Shown piece after piece: positions 54,432-63,468 of a DNA stretch of 64,000 nt. Positions within the stretch are counted from its first letter, which is position 1; each line of letters opens with the position of its first letter. Both the position numbers and the translations under genes were made by a program. The notes below the pieces were generated by a model. It made no database searches. It saw only the letters and a program-made list of their open reading frames with translations, and was not told where the DNA came from. The stretch covers positions 992,001 through 1,056,000 of the forward strand of contig NZ_JAFFHZ010000001.1 in assembly GCF_017052585.1 (NCBI RefSeq), written 5' to 3'. Source of the DNA: Paenibacillus apiarius (lineage in GTDB: Bacteria > Bacillota > Bacilli > Paenibacillales > Paenibacillaceae).

Positions 54432-54791
54432 TTACGCGTTAACTTTTTGTTTTGCTACTGCTGCCAAGGAGTTGAACGCGTTGATGTCGTTCACTGCCAA
54501 TTCAGCCAGCATCTTGCGGTTGATGTCTACACCAGCCAATTTCAAGCCGTGCATCATTTTGCTGTAGGACATGCCGTTCATGCGAGCTGCTGCATTGATA
54601 CGAACGATCCACAGTCTGCGGAAGTCACGCTTCTTGTTGCGGCGATCGCGATATGCATAAAGCAAGGATTTCATCACTTGCTCATTTGCTGTTCTAAAAA
54701 TACGGTGTTTGGAACCGAAGTACCCTTTTGCCAATTTCAATACTTTCTTATGACGACGACGTGTCGTAAATCCGCCTTTTACTCGTGCCAT
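54432..54791 (-). CDS. rplT: 50S ribosomal protein L20
   Basis: L20 binds 23S rRNA early in assembly of the large subunit. The 119-residue protein has [37 protein letters not shown] and [16 protein letters not shown], the standard L20 sequence. It is last in infC-rpmI-rplT, and in this group it also represses its own operon by binding the leader mRNA. Confidence 0.98.
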   Translation of the reverse strand: MARVKGGFTTRRRHKKVLKLAKGYFGSKHRIFRTANEQVMKSLLYAYRDRRNKKRDFRRLWIVRINAAARMNGMSYSKMMHGLKLAGVDINRKMLAELAVNDINAFNSLAAVAKQKVNA

Positions 54792-54834
54792 TTCTTGTTA
54801 ACCTCCCAATCAATTCATGTATCCGTAAAATTGC

Positions 54835-55035
54835 TTATTTTAAGTTAGCCAATTGCTGCTTCAGACGACGAACGTCGCCAGCCGCCATAACCGGGCTTGT
54901 TGCAAGAACGCGCTTCGTACGTTGCGATTTGTGGGAAAGCAAGTGGTTGCGGTACGCTTTGTAACGGCGAACCTTACCTGTACCTGTAATTTTGAAGCGG
55001 CCTTTCAAGCTGCTGTGCGTTTTCATTTTAGGCAT
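54835..55035 (-). CDS. rpmI: 50S ribosomal protein L35
   Basis: The 66-residue L35 has MPKMKTHSSLKGRFKITGTGKVRRYKAY and LLSHKSQRTKR. ATG 55035 has AGGAGGAA upstream; an in-frame ATG two codons earlier is too close. It lies between infC and rplT, 43 bases before the latter. Confidence 0.97.
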   Translation of the reverse strand: MPKMKTHSSLKGRFKITGTGKVRRYKAYRNHLLSHKSQRTKRVLATSPVMAAGDVRRLKQQLANLK

Positions 55036-55099
55036 AATCATTTCCTCCTCAAGTTCGGTAATTCCATCCGCCGCCTATACCCTGCGCGGCGGGCAACGC

Positions 55100-55615
55100 T
55101 TAGTTATTGTTGTTCGGCGCCAGAATCATAATCATGCTGCGGCCTTCCAACTTCGCCGCGCGCTCTACATTACAAAGCTCTTTCGCTTCCTCCAGAACAC
55201 GATCCAATACCTTCTTACCGATGGCAGCATGCGCGATCTCACGTCCACGGAAACGAACGGAGCATTTTACTTTATCGCCTTCGCGCAAAAACTTCAAGAC
55301 GTTGCGCAGCTTCGTCTGAAAATCATGCTCGTCGATATTCGCACGGAACCATACTTCCTTGATGTCCACCGTTTTCTGGTTCTTGCGTGCTTCCTTCTCT
55401 TTCTTCTGCATCTCGTAACGGAACTTACCGTAGTCCATAATACGACATACAGGCGGTTTCGCCTGCGGAGCCACGTTAACCAAGTCCAAGTTCGCGTCAT
55501 ACGCCATTTGCAGCGCTTCGCGGAATGGTTTGATTCCGATCTGCTCGCCTTCTGCACCGACTAAACGAACTTCCTTCGCACGAATTTCCTCGTTAATCAA
55601 ATGATCCTTGCTAAT
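55100..55615 (-). CDS. infC: Translation initiation factor IF-3, ATT start
   Basis: IF-3 keeps the ribosomal subunits apart and checks the initiator codon. The 171-residue protein starts with ATT at 55615 (GGAGGTGG, 6 bases, ATT), the rare start codon through which IF-3 limits its own synthesis. It has ISKDHLINEEIRAKEVRLVG, PVCRIMDYGKFRYEMQKKEKEARK, VKCSVRFRGREIAH and a C-terminal KLEGRSMIMIL. It is the first gene of its operon. Confidence 0.97.
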   Translation of the reverse strand: MSKDHLINEEIRAKEVRLVGAEGEQIGIKPFREALQMAYDANLDLVNVAPQAKPPVCRIMDYGKFRYEMQKKEKEARKNQKTVDIKEVWFRANIDEHDFQTKLRNVLKFLREGDKVKCSVRFRGREIAHAAIGKKVLDRVLEEAKELCNVERAAKLEGRSMIMILAPNNNN

Positions 55616-55835
55616 GGTGTGCCACCTCCATATTCGAATTCCCAATCTGCTTATGTTGAGCAAAAGAGGGATGCAAGCTCTATAAAGAGCCCACATCCCT
55701 CACATAGACATTAAACATTCATGTGAAACACTGACGTGCAGTGCAAGTCCAGGAACCAGCCAACCTACGTCGGTCAGGTGAGAAGCGGGCGCTTCTTCTT
55801 TTTCAAAATCAAATATGCAATTCACATACTCAAGT
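55616..55835 (-). promoter_or_regulatory. L20-type autoregulatory leader of infC operon
   Basis: The minus-strand leader carries the AGAAGCGCCCGCTTCTCACCTGACC element known from Bacillus-type L20 leaders. It ends in a terminator hairpin (GGGATG-type 15-bp arms at 55668-55699) with a TCTTTTG tail. L20 binding is expected to favour the terminator. Confidence 0.8.
55663..55699 (-). terminator. Leader attenuator of the infC operon
   Basis: GGGATGTGGGCTCT pairs with the matching arm ending GCATCCC, followed by TCTTTTG, 50-60 bases before infC. It is the regulated terminator of the L20 leader. Confidence 0.7.
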
Positions 55836-55864
55836 AATATATCATGGCACCGAAACAATGTCAA
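55836..55864 (-). promoter_or_regulatory. Sigma-A promoter of infC operon
   Basis: TTGACA, 17 bases, TATATT on the minus strand, about 220 bases before the infC start; a strong housekeeping promoter. Confidence 0.85.
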
Positions 55865-55903
55865 GCAAAGAATTCAATGTGCCGCGATATCCCAAACCGC
55901 TCT

Positions 55904-57142
55904 TTACACCTGCTTGCCCTGCATCTCTTCGAGACGTACGACGCGCGTATGTTCCGTGTGGCTCCACACCTTGTTGTTCTGTGTAAAGAACGCGTAGAAC
56001 GTAATTGGCCACCAAGAGAGCAGATATACCGGGAAGGTGATGAGCGAAGCGTAAATCCGCCAAGACTTCACGCCTTCCAAAACAAGCGCTAGAACAAAGG
56101 CCGCGCATGATAGCACAAGCGATACGACAGGCACCCACGATGGCAAGTACTGGAAGAACGTTGCAACGTTCGGCCCATTGAAGAAAGCCGCATCGACCCA
56201 CATAAACGCTGTCATCAGGAACGTCACCAATACGGTATACACCGTAATCGTGTACAGCGCCATATCGAACTTCGCCATATTGCGTTCCTTGATGCTCCGC
56301 CATAAGAGCGGGAAGAAGTAACGGCGCGCCACCGTAAAGTGGCCTTGCATCCAACGCAGCCGCTGACGGGCTGAAGCTTTGAAGGTCAAAGGCTTCTCAT
56401 CGAACACGCGCGCGTTGTAATTAAGCACCGGATTCACTCCGTTCATGACGCAACGGGCGGTAAATTCCAAGTCTTCTACCAAGCTCGTCGCACCCCAGCC
56501 CATTTCTTTCAGCAGCTTGCTTTCAAAGCACATACCTGTGCCGCCCAAGAAATTGGCCATATTCAGATTTTTGCGGGACAGCTGCCACAGGCGGTTGCAA
56601 TACCAATAGGTCACGCCGTATGCGGCTGTAATCCAGGAATCCTCCGGATTCTTCGTGTCGATATATCCTTGAATGACGCGTGCCCCTGAACAAAGGTCGT
56701 TGTTCATTTCCCGCAGGAAATCCGTGCTGACCAAGTTGTCCGCGTCCAGCATAACAATCGCATCGTATTGGCGCGGCATATCCCATAGCTGCTTCAGCAT
56801 CCATTCAATCGCATAGCCTTTCCCGCGTTGATGCGGATTATGGCGTTCGCAAGCGTAAACGCCGTGTTCCCTCACGATGTCAGCCGTGCTGTCGGAACAA
56901 TTATCACAAATAACGAAAACGTCGTACAACTCTCTCGGGTAATCCAACGTCTTCAAATTTTCGACTAACGCTCCAATGACCGCTTCTTCGTTATGTGCGG
57001 CAACAACAACCGCGAACGATTTCTGCGGGTCGTATACCTTGCGTTCTTTCTTGCGGTAGATGCCGAACAGCGACAAGGTAAACTGGTACACCCCAATCGC
57101 GGCCAATAGCACCTGCAGGCCGATAAATAAATTATCCACCAT
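55904..57142 (-). CDS. Membrane GT2 glycosyltransferase (cellulose synthase/NodC-like)
   Basis: The 412-residue protein has an N-terminal membrane segment (FIGLQVLLAAIGVYQFTLSLF). A processive-type GT2 core follows: VVAAHNEEAVIGALVENL, ICDNCSDSTADI, VMLDADNLVSTDF, FLGGTGMCFESKLL, TSLVEDLEFTARC, and ARQRLRWMQGH, which is the QxxRW motif. Several C-terminal membrane segments end it. It would polymerise or transfer a sugar across the membrane. GGGGGAC precedes ATG 57142. It is upstream of the infC operon on the same strand and is probably a separate transcript. Confidence 0.83.
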   Translation of the reverse strand: MVDNLFIGLQVLLAAIGVYQFTLSLFGIYRKKERKVYDPQKSFAVVVAAHNEEAVIGALVENLKTLDYPRELYDVFVICDNCSDSTADIVREHGVYACERHNPHQRGKGYAIEWMLKQLWDMPRQYDAIVMLDADNLVSTDFLREMNNDLCSGARVIQGYIDTKNPEDSWITAAYGVTYWYCNRLWQLSRKNLNMANFLGGTGMCFESKLLKEMGWGATSLVEDLEFTARCVMNGVNPVLNYNARVFDEKPLTFKASARQRLRWMQGHFTVARRYFFPLLWRSIKERNMAKFDMALYTITVYTVLVTFLMTAFMWVDAAFFNGPNVATFFQYLPSWVPVVSLVLSCAAFVLALVLEGVKSWRIYASLITFPVYLLSWWPITFYAFFTQNNKVWSHTEHTRVVRLEEMQGKQV

Positions 57143-58429
57143 ATTTGGTGTCCCCCTTTTAATAACCCCTGATTTATTGCTTTGTTGCAGCGAGCATGCA
57201 TTTATATATGTGAACATGCTCATCTCTCTATATTTGTTTACCCCGCTGGAGACGGTCGATCACGATTTTCTACTGTTTGCCTTGGTTTGTCAAAACCTTT
57301 TATTGGCTTTCAATCGCCAATTGCTACATTATCGCTTGAGTTCGATTGCGAAGTCGCGCTCGATCGGGCTTTCCCGCTGGGTTTGTTTTATTTTCATCCA
57401 AATGCTAAAAAATTATGGCTTTGGACCCCCTTTTCGTCAAAAGTCGATGTTCATGTTGAATCATGACGTATAAATGATGCAGGTTCATCCCGATAGAGTC
57501 TAGGTTACCCTATACTGTTAAAACGGAGCACTTCCGCTAAAGGTTGCAAGTTCTAACCTTAAATTTCTTTAAGAAATGGAATGGTTTGCATATATCTACC
57601 ACCTGTTACCCAATTATGTCCCGATTCAAACATGGAGGCACGTTTTTATCCGACGGCGAAAGTGTAAGGTTCCACAATTTGTGTACGGAAATCTGACGGG
57701 CCGCCTCCCCCTTTTGTCGTCGAATGAATGGATAATCCAGAACAAACGCAGTCGTTGAATGAATCGGCCAAATTCCTGCTGCAGCAATCCAAACTATTTT
57801 CGGGGATGATCGTCCTCATATAAAGAAGCACTTATCGAGCCGATTCCGCATATAATTGATGTCGAACCGGCTCCCGCTGCACGGGATGAAGCGGCTTGCA
57901 GCTATCCGAATCAACTCCGCGGGTCCATAGTATATGAAGAAGTTCCCAGCTTATTTGTTGCAGCGAGCGGCATATGCCTGCCTCCATAACAGCATTTCCA
58001 AAGATGGGACTCGGTAGAACTCCTAGTGAGAACGAAGTGGCGGCATGGACAAGAGTCGGCCTAAACTGGATCGTTGCTTGAGGATTTGTTACGGAGTGCG
58101 AAGGGCCAACCAGCGTTCGGCAGACAAAGCGAAAGAATCGGAGCAATCGGCCAATCGCCGGAGCGTTCATGCCGCTCCGTCCCTTTCAGGCCCGTACATG
58201 TCGGTAAATAACGCAATCCGCATCATACAATCTGCTTTCTCGATTTTGAGCCATATATTACTTAGGATAAAATAAGAATATATAATTGAAATCAGCCGCA
58301 TTTAAAAATATGATGAAGATGCCCGGTGACTTAGCAGGGCTTCAGATAAAATTCACAAACTCATTATCTTCTGTTAATGTTACGTTGTTACAATTAAACA
58401 TAATTTACCGCATAACGGAGGGAACAGCT
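57143..58429. other. 1.3-kb gene-poor region with decayed frames
   Basis: No supported gene. Short open frames carry coding-like text without starts or ribosome sites. Examples are DVEPAPAARDEAACSYPNQL near 57,840-57,990 and, in another frame, GRTPSENEVAAWTRV near 58,010-58,060. The second resembles the L-G-R-x-P-x4-E-x-x-x-W core of DUF4214. The region may be the remains of a degraded gene. Confidence 0.35.
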
Positions 58430-58957
58430 ATGACCCGTGTTATCGCGTGGCTTGGGCATCGTGAACGTCAATTGTTCTTTTGGATAAATCGACGGCTGCA
58501 CCATCGCACCATGAATATTTTTCTGTATACGATGACTCATCTCGGCGGGGCTACCTTCACCATTGCGTTTACCGTTCTGCTCGCTCTGTTTGCGCCCGCT
58601 CCATGGGCCCGAGTCGGCTGGCAGTGCTTGGTCGCTCTGGCCGTGAGTCATATACCGGTCGCTTTGATTAAAAAATGGTATCCGCGCGTGCGGCCCCACC
58701 TGGCTCTGCCGGATATTCGGACCTTCCGCAAGCCGCTTGTGGACCATTCGTTCCCGTCGGGACATACAACCGCCATATTTTCTGTCATCATACCGCTTAT
58801 TATCGCAAACCCTACATTGGCTTGGGCATTGCTTCCGGTTGCGGCCATCGTGGCGTTGTCCCGCATGTATCTTGGACTCCATTATCCTTCGGACTGCTTG
58901 GCTGGGGCCTTGATTGGGACAGGGGCCGCCATCAGCACCGTCACGCTGTGGACTTAA
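58430..58957 (+). CDS. PAP2-family phosphatase, BcrC-like undecaprenyl-diphosphatase candidate
   Basis: The 175-residue membrane protein has the three PAP2 motifs: KKWYPRVRPH, PSGHTTAIF with the catalytic His, and SRMYLGLHYPSDCLAG. There are about five membrane segments. Family members remove phosphate from undecaprenyl pyrophosphate or related lipids, recycling the carrier for cell wall and surface glycans. CGGAGGG precedes ATG 58430. It is 84 bases before the UgtP-like gene. Confidence 0.83.
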   Translation: MTRVIAWLGHRERQLFFWINRRLHHRTMNIFLYTMTHLGGATFTIAFTVLLALFAPAPWARVGWQCLVALAVSHIPVALIKKWYPRVRPHLALPDIRTFRKPLVDHSFPSGHTTAIFSVIIPLIIANPTLAWALLPVAAIVALSRMYLGLHYPSDCLAGALIGTGAAISTVTLWT

Positions 58958-59041
58958 AGAACAAGTTGACACCGTAAGGAAGTTATTTGCGTATTGATGG
59001 ATATCGTTTTTTATTGATAAAAAAGTAAAAGGGTGACTACC

Positions 59042-60274
59042 ATGCAACAAGCTGTGACATTGACGCTTCCGGCGGGTCCGTTCACACCCGGTTCCGACAT
59101 GGAAGGCAAAAAGCGCATATTGTTGTTGTCGGAACGATTCGGGGCAGGTCACACCCAGGCTGCCCATGCTCTGGCCGTCAGCCTGAGAAAGCTGTCGCCG
59201 CAGCACGTGCAGACGCGCGTGATGGAATTGGGCAGCTTCTTAAATCCGAAAACGGCTCCTCTTATCATAGAAGCTTACCGCAAGACGGTAATCGTTCAGC
59301 CGAAGCTGGTCGGATTCATGTATAAAACGCAATATCACAAATCGTTAAACCGTCTGACAACAATGGCTCTGCATCGGGTATTTTACACGCATGCAATGTC
59401 GGTGATGCGCCAATTGAAGCCGGATATGATTGTATGCACGCATCCGATTCCAAGCGCAGTCATTTCGCGTCTGCGCCGACTGGGGCTGGATGTCCCGCTG
59501 TGCACGCTTATAACGGACTATGATGCGCATGCGGCTTGGGTCAGCCCGGCCGTGAACCGTTATTTCGTCTCCACCCCGGAAGTCAAGGCGAAGCTGGAGG
59601 CGCACGGCGTGGACAGCAGTTGCATCCAAGTAACCGGAATTCCGGTTCATCCAAAATTCTGGGAGACGCATGACCGCAATACGAAGGCAAACATCCGGGA
59701 ACGGTTCGGGTTGAAGGACATGCCGACCGTCATGGTCATGGGCGGCGGCTGGGGGGTCATGGATCCGAGCCAGACGACCGAGATTTTGACTAGGTGGCGC
59801 AAAGACGTGCAGTTCATCTTCTGCATCGGCAACAATGAGAAGCTGCACCGCCGTCTGCTGCAAAATCCGCGTTTCCAGCACGAGAACATCCATGTAATCG
59901 GCTATACGCAGGAAGTCGACCAACTGATGGACATCTCCGATCTGCTCGTTACGAAGCCCGGAGGCATGACTTGCACCGAAGCGCTGGCGAAGGGCATTCC
60001 GATGCTGTTCTATCAGCCGCTTCCGGGACAAGAGGAAGAGAACTGCCATTATTTTACGGAAAAAGGCTACGGTGAGCCTATCGAATCGTCACATTCGGTG
60101 ACGAAGTGGATGAATATGCTCGCCCATCAATATGATGAAGTAGCAGCCCGGCGCCGTGAGCACGAACAGAATGTGGCGCGCTATCATCCCAAAGCATGCG
60201 CAGAGACGATTCTGCGCATGCTGCAGCAAGAGCCGGAGCAAGAGAATCCCGCCTTCTCCTTCTTTGAAGAATAA
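59042..60274 (+). CDS. UgtP/MGDG-synthase-like glycosyltransferase (GT28)
   Basis: The 410-residue protein has the GT28/MGDG-synthase layout: ILLLSERFGAGHTQAAHALAVSL, VCTHPIPSAVISRLR, LITDYDAHAAWVSPAVNRYFVST, VTGIPVHPKFW, and the C-terminal donor site VTKPGGMTCTEALAKGIPMLFYQPLPGQEEEN. Bacillus UgtP uses UDP-glucose to make glucosyl-diacylglycerol, the lipoteichoic-acid anchor; that role is likely here but unproven. I place the start at ATG 59042; GTG 59033 is in frame. Confidence 0.8.
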   Translation: MQQAVTLTLPAGPFTPGSDMEGKKRILLLSERFGAGHTQAAHALAVSLRKLSPQHVQTRVMELGSFLNPKTAPLIIEAYRKTVIVQPKLVGFMYKTQYHKSLNRLTTMALHRVFYTHAMSVMRQLKPDMIVCTHPIPSAVISRLRRLGLDVPLCTLITDYDAHAAWVSPAVNRYFVSTPEVKAKLEAHGVDSSCIQVTGIPVHPKFWETHDRNTKANIRERFGLKDMPTVMVMGGGWGVMDPSQTTEILTRWRKDVQFIFCIGNNEKLHRRLLQNPRFQHENIHVIGYTQEVDQLMDISDLLVTKPGGMTCTEALAKGIPMLFYQPLPGQEEENCHYFTEKGYGEPIESSHSVTKWMNMLAHQYDEVAARRREHEQNVARYHPKACAETILRMLQQEPEQENPAFSFFEE

Positions 60275-60305
60275 CGGAACGACAAGAACAATCTGAATAT
60301 GACAA

Positions 60306-60356
60306 AGAACACGCGAGAGCTGCGTCGTAAGTTGATACGAAGCCTTCGCGTGTTCT
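60306..60356. terminator. Bidirectional terminator between the UgtP-like gene and trmB
   Basis: AGAACACGCGA pairs with TCGCGTGTTCT (perfect 11-bp stem, long loop), followed by TCTTGT on the plus strand and a short T run on the minus strand. Confidence 0.65.
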
Positions 60357-60384
60357 TCTTGTATTACGAAACCCGCAGCTTGGC

Positions 60385-61083
60385 TTACGACAGGGAAGCG
60401 CGGTAATTATGAAGAGCCTGGGTGCCGATAAGCACCTCGACCCGATGAATGTTCATGCCTTTATTAACGAATTTTTGCTCATACTCTGTCATGACATGCG
60501 ATTCGTTAATGCCATCACGGTGCAAATTCAGGCTGATGTCGCGCATTTGCAAGCCCATCTGCGCAAAGGAATTGAGCGAGAATTCAAAGAGCGTCTCAGA
60601 GTCCGTCTTCAAGTGAATTTCACCCTTCTCGTTCAGGGCGCGCTTATATTTCTCAATAAAGCGCGCATGCGTGAGGCGGCGGCGGGCATGGCGATTTTTT
60701 GGCCAAGGATCGCTGAAGTTCAAATAGACGCGCTCAATTTCATCTTCAGCGAACATCTTTTCCAAAAATTCGATATTCGCACGCACCAGCTTCAAATTCG
60801 AGCGGGGCTCCACGCCCTGCTCTTCCCATAACGAGCACGCCTTCTCGCAAGCGCGCGCAATTAATTCATCATACATATCGACACCGATAAAGTTCACTTC
60901 CGGGTAGTTCAAGCTCATCTGGCTGATGAACTGCCCTTTCCCCATGCCAAGCTCCACATAAATCGGCCGGTCATTTCCGAACAATTCGTTCCATTTGCCC
61001 TTATATGTTTCCGGCTCCAGCACGGCGAGCTGGGATTGTTGCTCCAGCAGTTCCTTAACCCCTCTTTTGCCACGTAAACGCAT
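60385..61083 (-). CDS. trmB: tRNA (guanine-N7)-methyltransferase
   Basis: TrmB methylates G46 of tRNA using SAM. The 232-residue protein has YVELGMGKGQFISQM, NFIGVDMYDELIARA, ERVYLNFSDPWPKNRHARRRLTHARFI and THVM-type C-terminal helices. ATG 61083 has GGAGGAAA upstream; the longer frame lacks a ribosome site. It is a single gene convergent with the UgtP-like gene. Confidence 0.95.
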   Translation of the reverse strand: MRLRGKRGVKELLEQQSQLAVLEPETYKGKWNELFGNDRPIYVELGMGKGQFISQMSLNYPEVNFIGVDMYDELIARACEKACSLWEEQGVEPRSNLKLVRANIEFLEKMFAEDEIERVYLNFSDPWPKNRHARRRLTHARFIEKYKRALNEKGEIHLKTDSETLFEFSLNSFAQMGLQMRDISLNLHRDGINESHVMTEYEQKFVNKGMNIHRVEVLIGTQALHNYRASLS

Positions 61084-61184
61084 GTGCTTTCCTCCAATGA
61101 ATATGATCCAATCCCCTATTTTGAATGAGAACGGGTAAAAAGTAAAGACTACCATAACAGACTCCGGCTCAGCAGCCGCGTAAT

Positions 61185-61218
61185 CAAAAAAAGAATGCCT
61201 GCGTTGCCGCGGCATTCT
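61185..61218 (-). terminator. Terminator of the 58-residue gene
   Basis: AGAATGCC / GGCATTCT with an 11-base loop is followed by seven T on the minus strand, 28 bases after the stop codon. Confidence 0.8.
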
Positions 61219-61245
61219 GTCATCAATATCATGCATCTAGCTTCG

Positions 61246-61422
61246 TTACTGCCGTTCCATGCCGTATTTGCGCAGAATGACCGCGTTCAGCTTGCGCATC
61301 GCCTTAGACTTGACCGAGGAATCGGCATGGAATTTCTGCCCCGCCAACGCCATTGCTTCCTTCACCGTCAACTCAATCGTAATCTTCTCTTCTCCTTGCG
61401 GAATATGAATAGCAGAGTTCAT
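61246..61422 (-). CDS. Small helical protein of 58 residues
   Basis: A short gene with GAGGTG 7 bases before the ATG and a strong terminator after it. The product has an early strand (MNSAIHIPQGEEKITIELTVK) followed by basic helices (EAMALAGQKFHADSSVKSK, RKLNAVILRKYGMERQ). I recognise no family, but the ribosome site, codon use and terminator make it a credible gene. Confidence 0.75.
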   Translation of the reverse strand: MNSAIHIPQGEEKITIELTVKEAMALAGQKFHADSSVKSKAMRKLNAVILRKYGMERQ

Positions 61423-61498
61423 CTTCCATCACCTCATTAATTGATGGCAACACGTGAGTGGCTTGCCGATTAGCGAAATGGGTTGCTTCAACGCGTTG

Positions 61499-61512
61499 TG
61501 AAAGCGCTTTAT
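61499..61512. promoter_or_regulatory. Possible catabolite-responsive (cre-like) site
   Basis: TGAAAGCGCTTTAT matches the CcpA site consensus TGWNANCGNTNWCA except for TAT in place of CA at the end. It lies upstream of the 58-residue gene and near a short frame at 61532. A near match of this size can occur by chance. Confidence 0.3.
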
Positions 61513-61531
61513 CCACTGATTCGAATATAAC

Positions 61532-61696
61532 ATGAAATGTGAGGTTGTTCAAGCGGATTTATGGGAACGGAGGCCGCTGGCTGACGATATTTTGTCTTCA
61601 TACATGTCTCGTTTCGAACAGGTGAATCTTAATCTTGACCAATTCCAGACAGCCTATAGCCGTCTTCTGGAAGCTGTAATCATCGTACAGGGCTAA
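61532..61696 (+). CDS. Weakly supported 54-residue hypothetical protein
   Basis: The frame MKCEVVQADLWERRPL...SYMSRFEQVNLNLDQFQ has coding-like amino-acid use and amphipathic helix pattern, but no ribosome site before the ATG. The rest of the 450-base gap from 61423 to 61871 shows no better feature. It could be a remnant of a longer gene. Confidence 0.3.
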   Translation: MKCEVVQADLWERRPLADDILSSYMSRFEQVNLNLDQFQTAYSRLLEAVIIVQG

Positions 61697-61871
61697 TCCG
61701 CCATTGCCGGCTTCCTGGCGTTTCATATCCGTTGCCGCACCGACCTGCGAGCGTCCGCATCTTCGCTTTTGCGGCCAGATCTGCTACAATAAAACCACAG
61801 CGCACTCCTCTCCTTCTTTGCAATCGGAGCCGGAGCAAGCTGAAGCATAACCTTAGATTGGAAGGGCTTGT

Positions 61872-62840
61872 GTGCCATTGAATGAACTAATGAACGAACT
61901 ACCGCGTATCCCCGGGCAATGGGGAGATAAGCGGTTCCATACATGGAATACCGAGATGCGGAGACAATTCGGGGAGAAAGTATTCAAGGTCATGCTCGAT
62001 GCCGGCTTCACCTGTCCGAACCGGGATGGACGCATCGCCATCGGAGGCTGCACCTTCTGCAGCGCGCGGGGGTCCGGCGATTTCGCGGGGCGGCGCCGCG
62101 ACGACTTGGTTACCCAGTTCAATACGATTCGCGACAAGCAGCACGAGAAGTGGCCCAATGCCAAATATATCGGCTATTTTCAAGCGTATACGAATACGTA
62201 TGCGCCGGTGGACACGCTGCGCGAATATTTCGAGGTTATATTGGAGCAGCCCGGTGTCGTCGGCTTATCCATCGCGACACGTCCCGACTGCTTGCCGGAT
62301 GATGTCGTCGAATATTTGGCAGAGCTGAATGAGCGCACGTATCTTTGGGTCGAAATGGGGCTGCAGACGATTCACGAATCGACGTCCCGGCTGATCAACA
62401 GAGCGCACGACACGGACTGCTACTTGCAGGCGGTACAGAAGCTGCGCAAGCACAACATTCGCATCTGCACTCATATCATATACGGACTGCCGCAGGAGTC
62501 GCATGAGATGATGATAGAGACTGCGAAGGCGGTCGCACGCATGGACGTGCAGGGCATCAAGCTCCATCTGCTCCATCTGATGCGCAAGACGCCGATGGTC
62601 AAGCAATATGAAGCAGGACTGCTTCGCTTCTTGGAGATGGACGAATATGTGAAGTTGATCGTCGATTCCCTTGAAATTCTTCCCCCGGAAATGATCGTGC
62701 ACCGCGTCACCGGCGACGCGCCGCGCGACTTGATTGTCGGTCCGATGTGGAGCTTGAAGAAGTGGGAAGTGCTGAACGCGATTGACGCCGAGCTCAGACG
62801 GCGCGATACGTGGCAGGGCAAGTATTGGAGGGAGCCATAG
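61872..62840 (+). CDS. YtqA-type radical SAM enzyme (TIGR01212 family)
   Basis: The 322-residue protein has the radical SAM cluster in the unusual spacing CPNRDGRIAIGGCTFC, then KYIGYFQAYTNTYAPVDTL, GLSIATRPDCLPDDVVEYL and RICTHIIYGLPQESHEMM. In B. subtilis ytqA is adjacent to ytqB as here, and I recall recent work linking YtqA to mnm5 formation at wobble U34 of tRNA (as MnmL). GTG 61872 has GGAAGGG upstream. Its stop is 1 base before the mnmM start. Confidence 0.82.
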   Translation: MPLNELMNELPRIPGQWGDKRFHTWNTEMRRQFGEKVFKVMLDAGFTCPNRDGRIAIGGCTFCSARGSGDFAGRRRDDLVTQFNTIRDKQHEKWPNAKYIGYFQAYTNTYAPVDTLREYFEVILEQPGVVGLSIATRPDCLPDDVVEYLAELNERTYLWVEMGLQTIHESTSRLINRAHDTDCYLQAVQKLRKHNIRICTHIIYGLPQESHEMMIETAKAVARMDVQGIKLHLLHLMRKTPMVKQYEAGLLRFLEMDEYVKLIVDSLEILPPEMIVHRVTGDAPRDLIVGPMWSLKKWEVLNAIDAELRRRDTWQGKYWREP

Positions 62841-62841
62841 C

Positions 62842-63456
62842 ATGGGCTTTCTTTCCGTACTGAGCTATGGGCAGCAGATCGTGAAGGAGCGCGTGCAGCC
62901 GGGCGACCGCGTCATTGACGCGACGATGGGAACGGGCGTGGATACCTTGTTCCTGGCCCGGCTCGTCGGGCCGCGCGGCGAAGTCGCGGCCTTTGACATA
63001 CAAGCGGAGGCGCTGGAGCTGACGCGGCAGCGTCTCCGCTCCGCCTTGGGGGCGGACGGCAGCGCGAGGGCAAGCCTGCATCTGGCAAGCCATGCCGAGA
63101 TGCGCGGCGCGCTGCCTCCTTCGTGGCACGGCGCGACGGCGGCTGTCATGTTCAACCTCGGCTATCTGCCGACGGTTGAAGCGGATAAGCGCATCATGAC
63201 GGCGCCGTCCACGACGCTCGCGGCGCTCGACGCCGCCTTGACGCTCCTGCGTCCGGGCGGTGTGCTCAGCGTCGTGCTGTACCCGGGCCACGAAGGCGGC
63301 GACCGCGAAGCGGACGCCGTCCGCGCTTGGGCGGAGGCCCTGCCCTCGGCGCTCGGGCAGGCGGTCGTGTACCGCATGCTGCAGCGGCCCGAAGCGCCTT
63401 ATGTCATCGGCGTGGAGAAACGTTCCACCAGAGCCGGCTTGCCGAACCAACGATAG
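62842..63456 (+). CDS. mnmM: tRNA nm5(s2)U34 methyltransferase
   Basis: MnmM (YtqB, PF06962) adds the terminal methyl of mnm5U34. The 204-residue protein has GDRVIDATMGTGVDTLFLARLVGPRG (SAM motif I), VAAFDIQAEALELTRQRL, AVMFNLGYLPTVEADKRIMT with the family's NLGYLP, and VVLYPGHEGGDREADAV. GGAGGGA precedes the ATG. The pair with the YtqA-type gene is the Bacillus order. With mnmH and selD it suggests the U34 of these tRNAs can become mnm5se2U. Confidence 0.9.
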   Translation: MGFLSVLSYGQQIVKERVQPGDRVIDATMGTGVDTLFLARLVGPRGEVAAFDIQAEALELTRQRLRSALGADGSARASLHLASHAEMRGALPPSWHGATAAVMFNLGYLPTVEADKRIMTAPSTTLAALDAALTLLRPGGVLSVVLYPGHEGGDREADAVRAWAEALPSALGQAVVYRMLQRPEAPYVIGVEKRSTRAGLPNQR

Positions 63457-63468
63457 GAGTTGAAGGAT

